From NCBI GenBank assembly GCA_028289375.1, contig JANQQK010000086.1, forward strand, positions 92,889 to 156,888: 64,000 nt of DNA, read 5' to 3'. Both the position numbers and the translations under genes were made by a program. This DNA comes from Phycisphaerae bacterium (GTDB lineage: Bacteria; Planctomycetota; Phycisphaerae; UBA1845). Positions 8,019 through 15,922 of this stretch are shown piece after piece. Within the stretch, counting starts at the first letter, position 1; each line of letters starts with the position of its first letter. The notes under the pieces are model-generated. The model was not told the DNA's origin and made no database searches. It was given only the letters and a program-made list of their open reading frames with translations.

Positions 8019-9656
8019 TCACGGGCGATGCCATTCGTCGCAACCCGTGCAAAGCGGCATGATCGCGTAATCACCGGCCTGGTGACCATGACGAATCCGC
8101 GTCAATCGTCGACCGTTCCAGAGTGTCTCAATCTGGGTTTCCGCGACGTTGCCGATCGGGTAACGACCGGCGAAATCCTGATCGCACGTGATCATCGAAC
8201 CATCAGCGAGAACGGTGGCACGGTGTTGAATCTGCTGGCATGGGAAACGCGTCGGCGGACTCATCGACATCACGGCATGATCGGACAGCTGCCCTGCGCA
8301 ATGACTGTAGCCTCGGATGTTGGCCCATCCCTCCTCGCGAAGCCAACCATCGAAGAACGCTTCCATCTCCTCAATCGTCTCGATGCTCTTGGTCATCTCG
8401 GGGACGACGAGCGGCGCGACGCAGGGTCGCTCGCGTTTCAACGTCGCCAACTTGGCGAGGTTTTCCCGGACATCGTGCAGACGCGGTTCACCTTGCACGC
8501 GGGCGTACAATTCCGGCGTCCACGCGTCGAGGATCACGTTCAGAACGTCGATACCATGCTCGATCAAGTGCTCTGAGGTTGCCTCATCCAGTGCAAGTCC
8601 ATTCGTCCGAACGGCGATGCCGTAGATTCCGGCGTCGCGCAACACGCCGACAACGTCCCCGAATTGCGGATGCAAGAGCGGTTCGCCGAATCCACCCAGG
8701 ACCACAAGGGCATCGTCGTGTCGTGAGAGCTCCACCGCAATCTTCTCGACCAATGCAAGCGCCATCGGACCGCGCGTCGGCACACGTGCACCACGCGGGC
8801 GAAGCAAGGCGTTGGGCAACTGGTCTTCGGTGGTCAGTTCAATCTCCACCTCGCGCGGCAATGATGGAACACCACCCTGCCGTTGCTCGATCAACCACGA
8901 TGCCACCGACTCCGCGTCGATCGGTCGGCCGGTCTCAAGGTATCCAGCCACATTGTCGCGGGCGCGTTCGGTATCGACGATAAGCCGACCAGCCGCGTAG
9001 CGGATCTTCTCCGAAGCCGTGAAACAGCACGACTTGTGCGCGAGGTCCATCATCGGCGCATCGGGTTTGTAGGACATGACAAACCCGGGCGGCACGTGCT
9101 TCTGCCCCATTTCCAGGAGCAGCTCCGTGCGAAAGACGGTCCCCACCATCCCCGGCGGCGCCTGAGCAAACGTCATGCGCGCTTCTTCTGCAGAGCCTTC
9201 CGCATGGTCGACCAGATCGTCGATGAGTCGTGGATCGATCAGCGGGGCACACGCTGGAGCAGCCACAACGCAGTCGGCTTTCTGTTCGTGTGCCAGGATC
9301 GCCAACTCGTCGGAACGGGCATATTCATCGATCGAGCACGTGCCCCCCAGTCCACCACGCCACGCATCGAGCGACCATTTGCGTGCCGTTCGGATCAGGT
9401 TCCGATACGGATCCGCCGCGACGCGCGCGGCGCGAACCGAGACTTGTTGTTCCAGGGCAGACGGCACCAGTTGCCGACATCGCGACACTTGTTCTGCCGG
9501 GCAGATGATGAAGATGTCCGGGCTGCGATCAGACATCACGAGCCGCTTGAGCGTTCGCGGCAGGACCGCCTCACCGAGAATCTCGTCCGCCGCCCGGCTC
9601 CTCGTGCCAATCGACGATACATCGAGGTCGACCTCAACAGCAGTGATGCATTTCAT
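8019..9656 (-). CDS. SPASM-domain protein with NTP-transferase-like N-terminus and a cysteine-less radical-SAM fold
   Basis: The 545-residue protein has three parts. Residues 1-200 resemble a cytidylyltransferase-type nucleotide transferase (VVAAPACAPLIDPRLIDDL). Residues 268-445 look like a radical-SAM barrel, with strand one IELTTEDQL and the GGFGEPLLHP motif at 321-330. A SPASM domain ends the protein with C473, C491, C536 and C539. The CxxxCxxC that should hold the AdoMet iron-sulfur cluster is replaced by D278-x3-N282-x2-L285, so normal radical chemistry is not expected. The layout recalls the 'spiro-SPASM' proteins of spirochaetes. Its ATG overlaps the stop of the DUF115 gene, suggesting a joint role in flagellin or surface-glycan modification. 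Confidence 0.8.
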   Translation of the reverse strand: MKCITAVEVDLDVSSIGTRSRAADEILGEAVLPRTLKRLVMSDRSPDIFIICPAEQVSRCRQLVPSALEQQVSVRAARVAADPYRNLIRTARKWSLDAWRGGLGGTCSIDEYARSDELAILAHEQKADCVVAAPACAPLIDPRLIDDLVDHAEGSAEEARMTFAQAPPGMVGTVFRTELLLEMGQKHVPPGFVMSYKPDAPMMDLAHKSCCFTASEKIRYAAGRLIVDTERARDNVAGYLETGRPIDAESVASWLIEQRQGGVPSLPREVEIELTTEDQLPNALLRPRGARVPTRGPMALALVEKIAVELSRHDDALVVLGGFGEPLLHPQFGDVVGVLRDAGIYGIAVRTNGLALDEATSEHLIEHGIDVLNVILDAWTPELYARVQGEPRLHDVRENLAKLATLKRERPCVAPLVVPEMTKSIETIEEMEAFFDGWLREEGWANIRGYSHCAGQLSDHAVMSMSPPTRFPCQQIQHRATVLADGSMITCDQDFAGRYPIGNVAETQIETLWNGRRLTRIRHGHQAGDYAIMPLCTGCDEWHRP

Positions 9657-11605
9657 GGCTGCCCATCCGTCGCGTCATCAAACCGCCGCTGCGTCTCGTT
9701 CAGAAGATCGATCATGCGCGCAACACCCTCGCGAAATGCCGTGACGAAACCCTTATCGCGGTCGAGTTGACGCTTTGTGCGTTCGATGCCGGTCGCATCG
9801 GACGCGCCCAATTTGCGGTCGGCGGTGTAGCGTTGCAGCTCCGCACGCTGCGTCGCCGCCGTGATGATGTCGTAGGTCCGCCCCGCCCGACTGACAATCG
9901 CCCGCAATTCATCCACACGGACCAGGCGACGATTGAAAGCGGCTGGGTCATCGGTCATTCCGGCAAGCTCGTCGAGCAGTTCGAGCATCTCGTCGCAGAG
10001 GTCGCGAATCCGGGTCACATCCGTGATGCGCTGCGCAACCTGCGTTTTGAATTCTGCATGTCGCGATGTATCGCTCCATTGGGCCTCACTTCGGTACGCG
10101 AACGCATTGTCAGGCAACGCACGCGTGCAGTAGCGGTCGATCACATCGCGCAACGGCATAATCTCCGTGCCGGTCATCCGCGCTCCCCCTTCGGTCGCGT
10201 CGATCACTTTGGCTTTGCTCGTGGCGAAGTCGCGTTCGAACTGTTCGAGATACGTAAAGAGCAGGTCATCCGTGAACACATCACGGCCTTCGACGTCCTT
10301 GATCTTGCGCAAGATCGGCCGATTGCGGACAATCCGCTCCCACTCTTTCGTCTCCATCGAGTTGAAACGGTTGATCTCGCTTCGCCACGTGTTGTGCGTC
10401 TCAACGCCCGGCACGTAAAAGCAATGCCCACTGAACGCGAGATCCTGCCCGACAAACACGATCGGATCGCATCCCATGTACTGCAGCAGATAAAATGCGA
10501 GATGGGCAACGGTCGCACCAGCCGGCAAACCATCACGACGGGCCAACTCCGGGCCAATCAGCTTCTCAGCGAAATCACTGTACAGCAGCGACACCGGCCC
10601 CTTGTACTGCTCGAGCACATGCCAACTGACTTTCGGCTCGGCGATCAGGTGCACATCACCGAAGTCCTCGATGCCGTGAAAGAACTGCTTCGAGATCGCG
10701 TGAAAGTCCAGGCTTGTCACAAAATCGGGCATGACGCCCCGTTGGGCCAGCGGCTTGAACAGCGATTGCACCGCACACAGGATGCCCTTCCCCTTGAACT
10801 CGCTCAGGAGATCGATGTTCTTGCGCAGCGACGGACCGCCGGACACCACCACACCAGGATAGCCCTTGAATCGATCACGCAACACGTCGATCGGCGGCGT
10901 CGATGCGTAGCTCGGCAGGTTGTACGCGATGTTGCGACAGGTCACTTCCGAGTTGCCGACCAATGTCAGCAGCGTCATGCGTGCATACGCAATGAAGTCC
11001 GTCACAGCCTGCCGTGCGGCCTTGTAGAACTCCGGAGCGATCTGGTGCGACGCCTGGTGTGTGACAAACTTCGCCCCAAGCATCATGAGCGTCATGTGCG
11101 GCTTAAGTCGCTCGTGCAGGTGATTCTTGTCGAGCCTGGTCACGATAACCAGCTTGCCGGATTGAATCGTCTCGGACAGATCAACACTTGTCAGCGCCGT
11201 GGCGATCGTCGCCATTGACGGCTCGACGACGACGATGAATGCATCACCGCGCAGGCGTGCGTGCAAGGCGCGCACGTGGTAGCCAAGCCCAAGACCAAAG
11301 ACGACGACGCAGAACTTGTCCTCAAGGTCCACGCCATCGGCAAACCGCACGCCCTCCGTGTCCGGGTTGTACCGACTGTGAAGCCATCCCGCGCGACCGT
11401 CGGCCTGTTGAACCCGAACGGTCGGCATACCGGTCTTGGCCGGCTCGGTGGTCAGCCACTCTGATTCGGGCAGGTCATCGATCTGCTGGGCAAGCGCGCT
11501 GTCCTGGCGCCAAAGGGCAGCCATGTTCCGCGCGTAGATCGCATCCGACGCGCCGTCTCCGGCGAGCGGGTCTAGAGACGCTTGAATGGTTGTGGCAACA
11601 GTCAC
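9653..11605 (-). CDS. DUF115/Maf-type glycosylation protein (MptE-like fold)
   Basis: This protein of about 650 residues carries the DUF115 signature seen in motility-associated factor (Maf) glycosyltransferases. It has VVFGLGLGYHV near residue 100, VVSGGPSLRKNI in the middle and FVGQDLAFSG further on, followed by a helical C-terminus. Maf proteins transfer nonulosonic acids onto flagellin; the fold is shared with 6-hydroxymethylpterin pyrophosphokinase. The start is uncertain. The GTG at 11605 has GGAG 13 bases upstream and avoids overlap with aat, whereas a TTG at 11665 would overlap aat by 11 bases and has no binding site. No flagellin or nonulosonate biosynthesis gene lies in the window, so the acceptor is unknown. 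Confidence 0.82.
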   Translation of the reverse strand: MTVATTIQASLDPLAGDGASDAIYARNMAALWRQDSALAQQIDDLPESEWLTTEPAKTGMPTVRVQQADGRAGWLHSRYNPDTEGVRFADGVDLEDKFCVVVFGLGLGYHVRALHARLRGDAFIVVVEPSMATIATALTSVDLSETIQSGKLVIVTRLDKNHLHERLKPHMTLMMLGAKFVTHQASHQIAPEFYKAARQAVTDFIAYARMTLLTLVGNSEVTCRNIAYNLPSYASTPPIDVLRDRFKGYPGVVVSGGPSLRKNIDLLSEFKGKGILCAVQSLFKPLAQRGVMPDFVTSLDFHAISKQFFHGIEDFGDVHLIAEPKVSWHVLEQYKGPVSLLYSDFAEKLIGPELARRDGLPAGATVAHLAFYLLQYMGCDPIVFVGQDLAFSGHCFYVPGVETHNTWRSEINRFNSMETKEWERIVRNRPILRKIKDVEGRDVFTDDLLFTYLEQFERDFATSKAKVIDATEGGARMTGTEIMPLRDVIDRYCTRALPDNAFAYRSEAQWSDTSRHAEFKTQVAQRITDVTRIRDLCDEMLELLDELAGMTDDPAAFNRRLVRVDELRAIVSRAGRTYDIITAATQRAELQRYTADRKLGASDATGIERTKRQLDRDKGFVTAFREGVARMIDLLNETQRRFDDATDGQP

Positions 11606-11654
11606 GGATGCAGATAGACTCCGGGCGCGACGCGACGATGGCCGCACACCCGGG

Positions 11655-12236
11655 TCAATCGGCAAAACGGACCGAAAGACTCAACGCATTCTTGAGCAGG
11701 TCAAGGTACTCCGACCGTGGAATCTCCCTGACGCCGAACTGTTTGAGGTGTTCTGTTGTAAATTGCACGTCGAGCAGCACCAACCCGCGATCGCGCATGC
11801 GCTCCACGAGATGCACGAGCGCAAGCTTCGACCCATCGGTCTCGCGAAAGAACATCGACTCCCCAAAGAACGCCCCCTTGATGGACACGCCATACAAGCC
11901 GCCAATCAGCCTCCCCGCGCAGTAGGTCTCCACGCTGTGCGCGAACCCGAGGCGGTGCAAGTGAACGTACGCATCGCGAATCTCGTCTGAAATCCACGTC
12001 CCATCCGGTCGCTCCCCGCACGCATCAATGACTTGCTCAAAGTCGCGATCGATGACCATGTCATAAGGACCATTCCGGTAACGCTTCAGCAGGTTCTTCG
12101 AGGCGTGAAAATCCGCCAACGGCAAAATCGTCCGCGGATCGGGCGACAGCCAGAATACCTCCTCATGCTCGTCGGCCATCGGGAAAATGCCCTGAGCATA
12201 GGCAGCCAGCAGAATGTCCGGTTCCAGCATGTCCAT
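11655..12236 (-). CDS. aat: Leucyl/phenylalanyl-tRNA-protein transferase
   Basis: The 193-residue protein matches Aat throughout: ILLAAYAQGIFPMAD, a W-L-S-P-D-P-R-T block, GTWISDEIRDAY, GLYGVSIKGAFFGESMF and a final V-Q-F-T-T-E-H-L. Aat adds Leu or Phe to proteins with an N-terminal Lys or Arg and so marks them for ClpS-ClpAP degradation. It is shorter than E. coli Aat (234), mainly at both ends, which is common outside proteobacteria. The next ATG at 12230 is an alternative start. A -10-like TATGAT ends 12 bases before the ATG, so the message could be nearly leaderless. It heads the DUF115-SPASM gene run. Confidence 0.93.
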   Translation of the reverse strand: MDMLEPDILLAAYAQGIFPMADEHEEVFWLSPDPRTILPLADFHASKNLLKRYRNGPYDMVIDRDFEQVIDACGERPDGTWISDEIRDAYVHLHRLGFAHSVETYCAGRLIGGLYGVSIKGAFFGESMFFRETDGSKLALVHLVERMRDRGLVLLDVQFTTEHLKQFGVREIPRSEYLDLLKNALSLSVRFAD

Positions 12237-12247
12237 GATCAGTACCC

Positions 12248-12253
12248 ATCATA
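12248..12253 (-). promoter_or_regulatory. Candidate -10 element for aat
   Basis: TATGAT on the minus strand (12253-12248) would place the start near 12241, about five bases before the aat ATG. I see no good -35. Confidence 0.3.
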
Positions 12254-12289
12254 ACAGTCACATGGGTGCATGCACGCTGCCACACAAAC

Positions 12290-12318
12290 GCGACATCCTG
12301 CCGACCATCTTGTACAAT
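12290..12318 (+). promoter_or_regulatory. Candidate promoter for the sulfotransferase-like gene
   Basis: GCGACA (12290-12295) and TACAAT (12313-12318) are 17 bases apart, giving a start near 12325 and a leader of about 57 bases before the ATG at 12382. Confidence 0.5.
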
Positions 12319-12381
12319 GCCATCCCACAATCGGGCCGTCCCGATTGGGAAGAAAAACGCTGGCCTCGACGCGAGTGCACC

Positions 12382-12966
12382 ATGACAAACCCCCTCGACA
12401 AGACCATCACCGTCGTCTCCGGGCTGCCCCGTTCCGGCACCTCCATGATGATGCGCATGCTCGACGTCGGCGGCATCGACGCCGTGACTGACAAAATCCG
12501 CGAAGCCGACGTCGACAACCCGCTCGGCTATTACGAATTCGAGCCGGTCAAGAAAACCAAGGATGACGCATCCTGGCTGCCGTCTGCGGTCGGCAAATCG
12601 GTGAAAATGGTCTACCTGCTGTTGTACGATCTGCCCACCGATTACCACTACCGCGTCGTCTTCATGCGTCGAAACCTCGACGAGGTCATCGACTCGCAGA
12701 ACATCATGCTCGAGCGCCGCGGAAAATCCCAGGGCGGCCTGTCACGCGACCAGTTGAGAGCCAACTTCAAAAGCCAGCTCGACAAGGTATACGACTGGCT
12801 GGACGAGCAGACACACTTCGATGTGCATTACGTTGATTACAATGAGGTGCTCAAGGACCCCGAACCGGTCGTCGCGGCCGTCAATGTCTTCCTGGGCGGC
12901 TCACTTGATGAGTTGGGGATGGCTGGCGTCGTCAAGCCGGACCTCTACCGCAACCGACACGCCTGA
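12382..12966 (+). CDS. Small sulfotransferase-family protein
   Basis: The 194-residue protein opens with TITVVSGLPRSGTSMMMRML, the 5'-phosphosulfate-binding P-loop of sulfotransferases. It continues with YHYRVVFMRRNLDEVIDSQ, matching the 3'-phosphate-binding R-x8-S region. Family members are usually 250-300 residues, so this is a compact form. It probably moves sulfate from PAPS to an unknown acceptor, or belongs to the P-loop family with a different job. The ATP sulfurylase gene sat lies close by (14041-15195), which would feed PAPS synthesis, although no APS kinase is in the window. The start is set by the ATG directly before the P-loop region; longer readings reach into the aat leader. Confidence 0.82.
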   Translation: MTNPLDKTITVVSGLPRSGTSMMMRMLDVGGIDAVTDKIREADVDNPLGYYEFEPVKKTKDDASWLPSAVGKSVKMVYLLLYDLPTDYHYRVVFMRRNLDEVIDSQNIMLERRGKSQGGLSRDQLRANFKSQLDKVYDWLDEQTHFDVHYVDYNEVLKDPEPVVAAVNVFLGGSLDELGMAGVVKPDLYRNRHA

Positions 12967-12986
12967 CACAGCACCTGCGTCGCGCT

Positions 12987-14021
12987 CTATCTGCCTTGAG
13001 ATTCGAGATAGGCGAGTGCCTTGGGAATGACCTGATCAACCGCTTCGTCGACGGATTCGTCGATAATCGCACCGGCTGCCTCATGATGCCCTCCGCCACC
13101 GAGCGACAAGGCAAATGACAGCACATCAAGACCCTTCTCGCCGCGAAGATTCAAACGCGTGCGGCCTGGCTTTCCCTCGGTCAGCAAAATGCCCATGTCG
13201 ATGCCGACCAGTGATCGCGGAATGCTCACCTGATCGTCGATGTCAGCCGCGGAGCAACCAGCCTCGGTGATCTCGGTGTACGACGCCGTGCTGTACGCAA
13301 GGCGACCGTCGGCCACGAGCTTCGTGTTGTCGTAGATGATGCGCTCGAGATTGAATTCACTTTCGGACAACGCACGACACAATCGCTCCCCTATCTCAGC
13401 CACGCGTGCTCCGCAATCAACGAGGGCCGCCGCCGCCCGCAACGCAGAACTCCGCGTCGTCGGCAGTGAGAATCCGATCGTGTCGCTGTGAATACCGGCG
13501 TAGAGCAGTGACGCGACGATGGGGTCAATATCTCGTCCCGCCTCACGAATGACGCGGTACACGAGTTCACAGGCGCTGCCGGCGTCATGGTCGACGTAAT
13601 TGATCGCCCCGAACATCGTGTTCGAGTTGTGGTGATCAATGTTGATGATCGGCTTGCCGTTAGACCACGTTTCCTTGATCGACGCATCGACGTTGCAGCG
13701 CGGCGCCTTGGCCGTGTCAACCACAACGATGCCATCCGCGGCCGCGAAATCTCCCGGTTCTGCCACGACCGCCCCAGCCCACTCCGTCATGAACCACAAC
13801 CGGCGCGACTCCGAACCCGGCGGCAGCGACACCTTCGCGGGACCGCCCTCGGCAGGCCAAGTCATCGCCATCGCCAGCATCGACCCGAAGCAATCCGCAT
13901 CGGGCCGAACGTGACCGACGACGACCGGATTCTTCCAGGAATCCAGAATCGGAATCAGATCCGCGGGAATCGACATAACACCGCCATCAGCCACAGGGGT
14001 CGTGCTCATGAATCTGCTCAT
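12987..14021 (-). CDS. nrnA: DHH/DHHA1 phosphoesterase, NrnA-like nanoRNase/pAp phosphatase
   Basis: The 344-residue protein carries GHVRPDADCFGSMLA near residue 36, an N-I-D-H-H-N motif near 128 and the DHHA1 signature LGGGGHHEAAGA near 314. NrnA degrades 2-5 nt RNAs and dephosphorylates pAp, the by-product of PAPS-dependent sulfation. The adjacent sat and sulfotransferase genes make pAp recycling a sensible local function. It begins 19 bases after the sat stop and is probably co-transcribed with it. Starts at 14009 or 13976 (MSIPADLIP) are possible, as no ribosome binding site is clear for 14021. Convergent with the sulfotransferase gene, with a 20-base gap. Confidence 0.88.
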   Translation of the reverse strand: MSRFMSTTPVADGGVMSIPADLIPILDSWKNPVVVGHVRPDADCFGSMLAMAMTWPAEGGPAKVSLPPGSESRRLWFMTEWAGAVVAEPGDFAAADGIVVVDTAKAPRCNVDASIKETWSNGKPIINIDHHNSNTMFGAINYVDHDAGSACELVYRVIREAGRDIDPIVASLLYAGIHSDTIGFSLPTTRSSALRAAAALVDCGARVAEIGERLCRALSESEFNLERIIYDNTKLVADGRLAYSTASYTEITEAGCSAADIDDQVSIPRSLVGIDMGILLTEGKPGRTRLNLRGEKGLDVLSFALSLGGGGHHEAAGAIIDESVDEAVDQVIPKALAYLESQGR

Positions 14022-14040
14022 CGGGGACGCGCGTCGGCGC

Positions 14041-15195
14041 TTAGCCCTTCATCGAGGCAATCAGAATGTCCGCCACTTCAGGCCGCGTGAACTCCTCCGG
14101 CGGGCGCTCTCCGGCAGCCAGCATCTCGCGGACCTTCGTGCCCGACAGGAAGACACGCTTCTCGGCCGGTGCGGGACTCGTCTTGGCAGTCGCCATCGCA
14201 CCGGTTTGCAGGCACCAGAAGGAGTGCTCGTACTTGAGCGGCTCGATCAGCAGACCATTGTCCGGCAGCGTGTCGAAAATCTCCTGAGCATCGTAGGTGC
14301 CATAGTAGCTGCCGACCCCGGCGTGATCACGACCCACGATGAAGTGCGAGCAGCCATAGTTCTGACGCAGAATTGCGTGCATGATCGCCTCACGCGGACC
14401 ACCATACCGCATCGCCGCCGGCAACACACTCAGCATCGTCCGGTCAGCCACGTAGTACTTCTCCATCAGCGTCGTGTAGCAGTTCATGCGGACGTCGGGC
14501 GGAATGTCGCCAGGCTGCGTCTGACCCACCAATGGGTGAATCAGCAATCCGTCACAGGTCTCCAGGGCACACTTGGTCAGGTACTCGTGAGCTCGGTGAA
14601 TCGGATTGCGCGTCTGGAACGCGACGACCGTCTTCCAACCCTTCTCGGCGAACGCTTTCCGCGTCTGCTCCGGCGTTAGACGATATTCCTTGAAGTCCAC
14701 ATCGTATCGCGCGCAGACCACGTCGATCGGACCGGCCAGGCAAACATCCCCTTCTTCCATCAAGACTTTCACACCAGGGTGCTCGGTCTCGGCCGTCTTG
14801 AAGCAATGCTCAGCCTGCTTGGTCTTGTCGTGGTCGTACTTTTCTTCGAGGGTCAGCCAGCCAAGCAAACGCTTGCTGTCATCGAGAAGCGCGATTTTGT
14901 CACCGGTGTTGAGACCATCCGCCGTCGCCTTGTCCACGGCACACGTGATCGGGAAAGGCCAAACGGTCCCGTCAGACAGCGTCAGATTTTCACAAATACT
15001 GTTGTAGTCCTTCGATCCGACGAACCCGGTGAGCGGACTCATCGCCCCAACCGCGATCATCTCCAGATCACACTGCTGACGCTCGGTCAGAACGATGGAC
15101 GCCTCAGAACCAGCAAATGGCTCCGGTTGCGGCTGCCCCGAAACGCGATTAACCAACGTTCCCCCGTGCGGCGGGATGATTCCATGCAAGATCAT
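14041..15195 (-). CDS. sat: Sulfate adenylyltransferase (ATP sulfurylase)
   Basis: The 384-residue protein is a homo-oligomeric-type Sat making APS from ATP and sulfate. Diagnostic blocks are AVGAMSPLTGFVG, VAFQTRNPIHRAHEYLTK (the Q-T-R-N-P and H-x-x-H nucleotide-binding motifs) and FIVGRDHAGVGSYYGTY. There is no fused APS kinase. The start ATG at 15195 has an AAAGG site eight bases upstream. It may serve assimilation or supply PAPS to the nearby sulfotransferase; the window has no aprAB or dsr genes to suggest dissimilation. Confidence 0.95.
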   Translation of the reverse strand: MILHGIIPPHGGTLVNRVSGQPQPEPFAGSEASIVLTERQQCDLEMIAVGAMSPLTGFVGSKDYNSICENLTLSDGTVWPFPITCAVDKATADGLNTGDKIALLDDSKRLLGWLTLEEKYDHDKTKQAEHCFKTAETEHPGVKVLMEEGDVCLAGPIDVVCARYDVDFKEYRLTPEQTRKAFAEKGWKTVVAFQTRNPIHRAHEYLTKCALETCDGLLIHPLVGQTQPGDIPPDVRMNCYTTLMEKYYVADRTMLSVLPAAMRYGGPREAIMHAILRQNYGCSHFIVGRDHAGVGSYYGTYDAQEIFDTLPDNGLLIEPLKYEHSFWCLQTGAMATAKTSPAPAEKRVFLSGTKVREMLAAGERPPEEFTRPEVADILIASMKG

Positions 15196-15264
15196 AATCG
15201 GTGCCTTTCTCCATGTTGATGGATCGAGCCGGCCAGTCCCCAGCCCTCGTGTCGTGAGCAGGTC

Positions 15265-15293
15265 AACATAGGGAAAAGCGATTCGTTTTGCAA
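15265..15293 (-). promoter_or_regulatory. Candidate promoter of sat-nrnA
   Basis: TTGCAA (15293-15288) and TATGTT (15270-15265) on the minus strand are 17 bases apart, with a start near 15258 and a leader of about 60 bases. Just upstream (about 15294-15320) is an imperfect hairpin made from ACCGC..GCAC and GTGC.GGT with an A/T-rich loop. Confidence 0.5.
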
Positions 15294-15376
15294 CCGCACA
15301 AATTTCGTGCAGCGGTCAACCTGCGGACATCCACAGACACAGCGAAAAGCGGGCTGACGGACCCTTGCCGGACCCC

Positions 15377-15889
15377 CTACTTCTTGGCCGGCGCCAGCAC
15401 CATCGTCATGCGACGCCCATCGACCCGCGCGGGCCGCTCGACCTTCACCGCCTCGCCGAATTCCGCCACGATCTCATTAAACGCCTGCAGGGCAAGATCC
15501 TTGTGCGACCGCTCACGCCCACGGAACAGCATCGTGAACTGCACCTTGTGCCCCTGCTCGAGGAACTTGTGGGCGCGATTCATCTTGATCAGGCGATCGT
15601 GGTCGTCTGTCTTGGGCCTCATCCGCACTTCCTTGAGCGTCTGCTCAGATGAGTGCTGCTTGCGGTTCTTCTTGGCCTGCTCGTACTTGTGCTTGCCGTA
15701 ATCCATGATCCGGCAGACGGGCGGCTCCGCATTCGGTGAGACTTCAACGAGATCAAGTCCCGCATCTCGGGCGATTTGCAACGCCTCATGCGTGGGCAGC
15801 ACGCCCAGTTGCTCGTTGTTCTGATCGATCACCCGGATGGGCGAAATGCGGATGCGTTCGTTTACGCGATTTGCTTTGGCGACTTGCAA
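15377..15889 (-). CDS. infC: Translation initiation factor IF-3
   Basis: The 170-residue protein is full-length IF-3. The N-domain opens ANRVNERIRISPIRVIDQN with EVSPNAEPPVCRIMDYGK, and the C-domain has RPKTDDHDRLIKMNRAHKFL and FRGRERSHKDLA. IF-3 binds the 30S subunit and checks start-codon pairing. The start appears to be TTG at 15889 with AAGGA about eight bases upstream. A rare start is usual for infC and allows IF-3 to control its own translation. It follows thrS by 33 bases, the classic thrS-infC order, but rpmI and rplT are not downstream. Confidence 0.95.
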   Translation of the reverse strand: MQVAKANRVNERIRISPIRVIDQNNEQLGVLPTHEALQIARDAGLDLVEVSPNAEPPVCRIMDYGKHKYEQAKKNRKQHSSEQTLKEVRMRPKTDDHDRLIKMNRAHKFLEQGHKVQFTMLFRGRERSHKDLALQAFNEIVAEFGEAVKVERPARVDGRRMTMVLAPAKK

Positions 15890-15922
15890 ACAGTGGTTCC
15901 TTTCACAATTTCCCTTAAATTC

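Noticed and set aside
9767..11218. A 483-codon plus-strand frame opposite the DUF115 gene
   Set aside because: Shadow of the DUF115 coding strand; no signal, motif or ribosome binding site.
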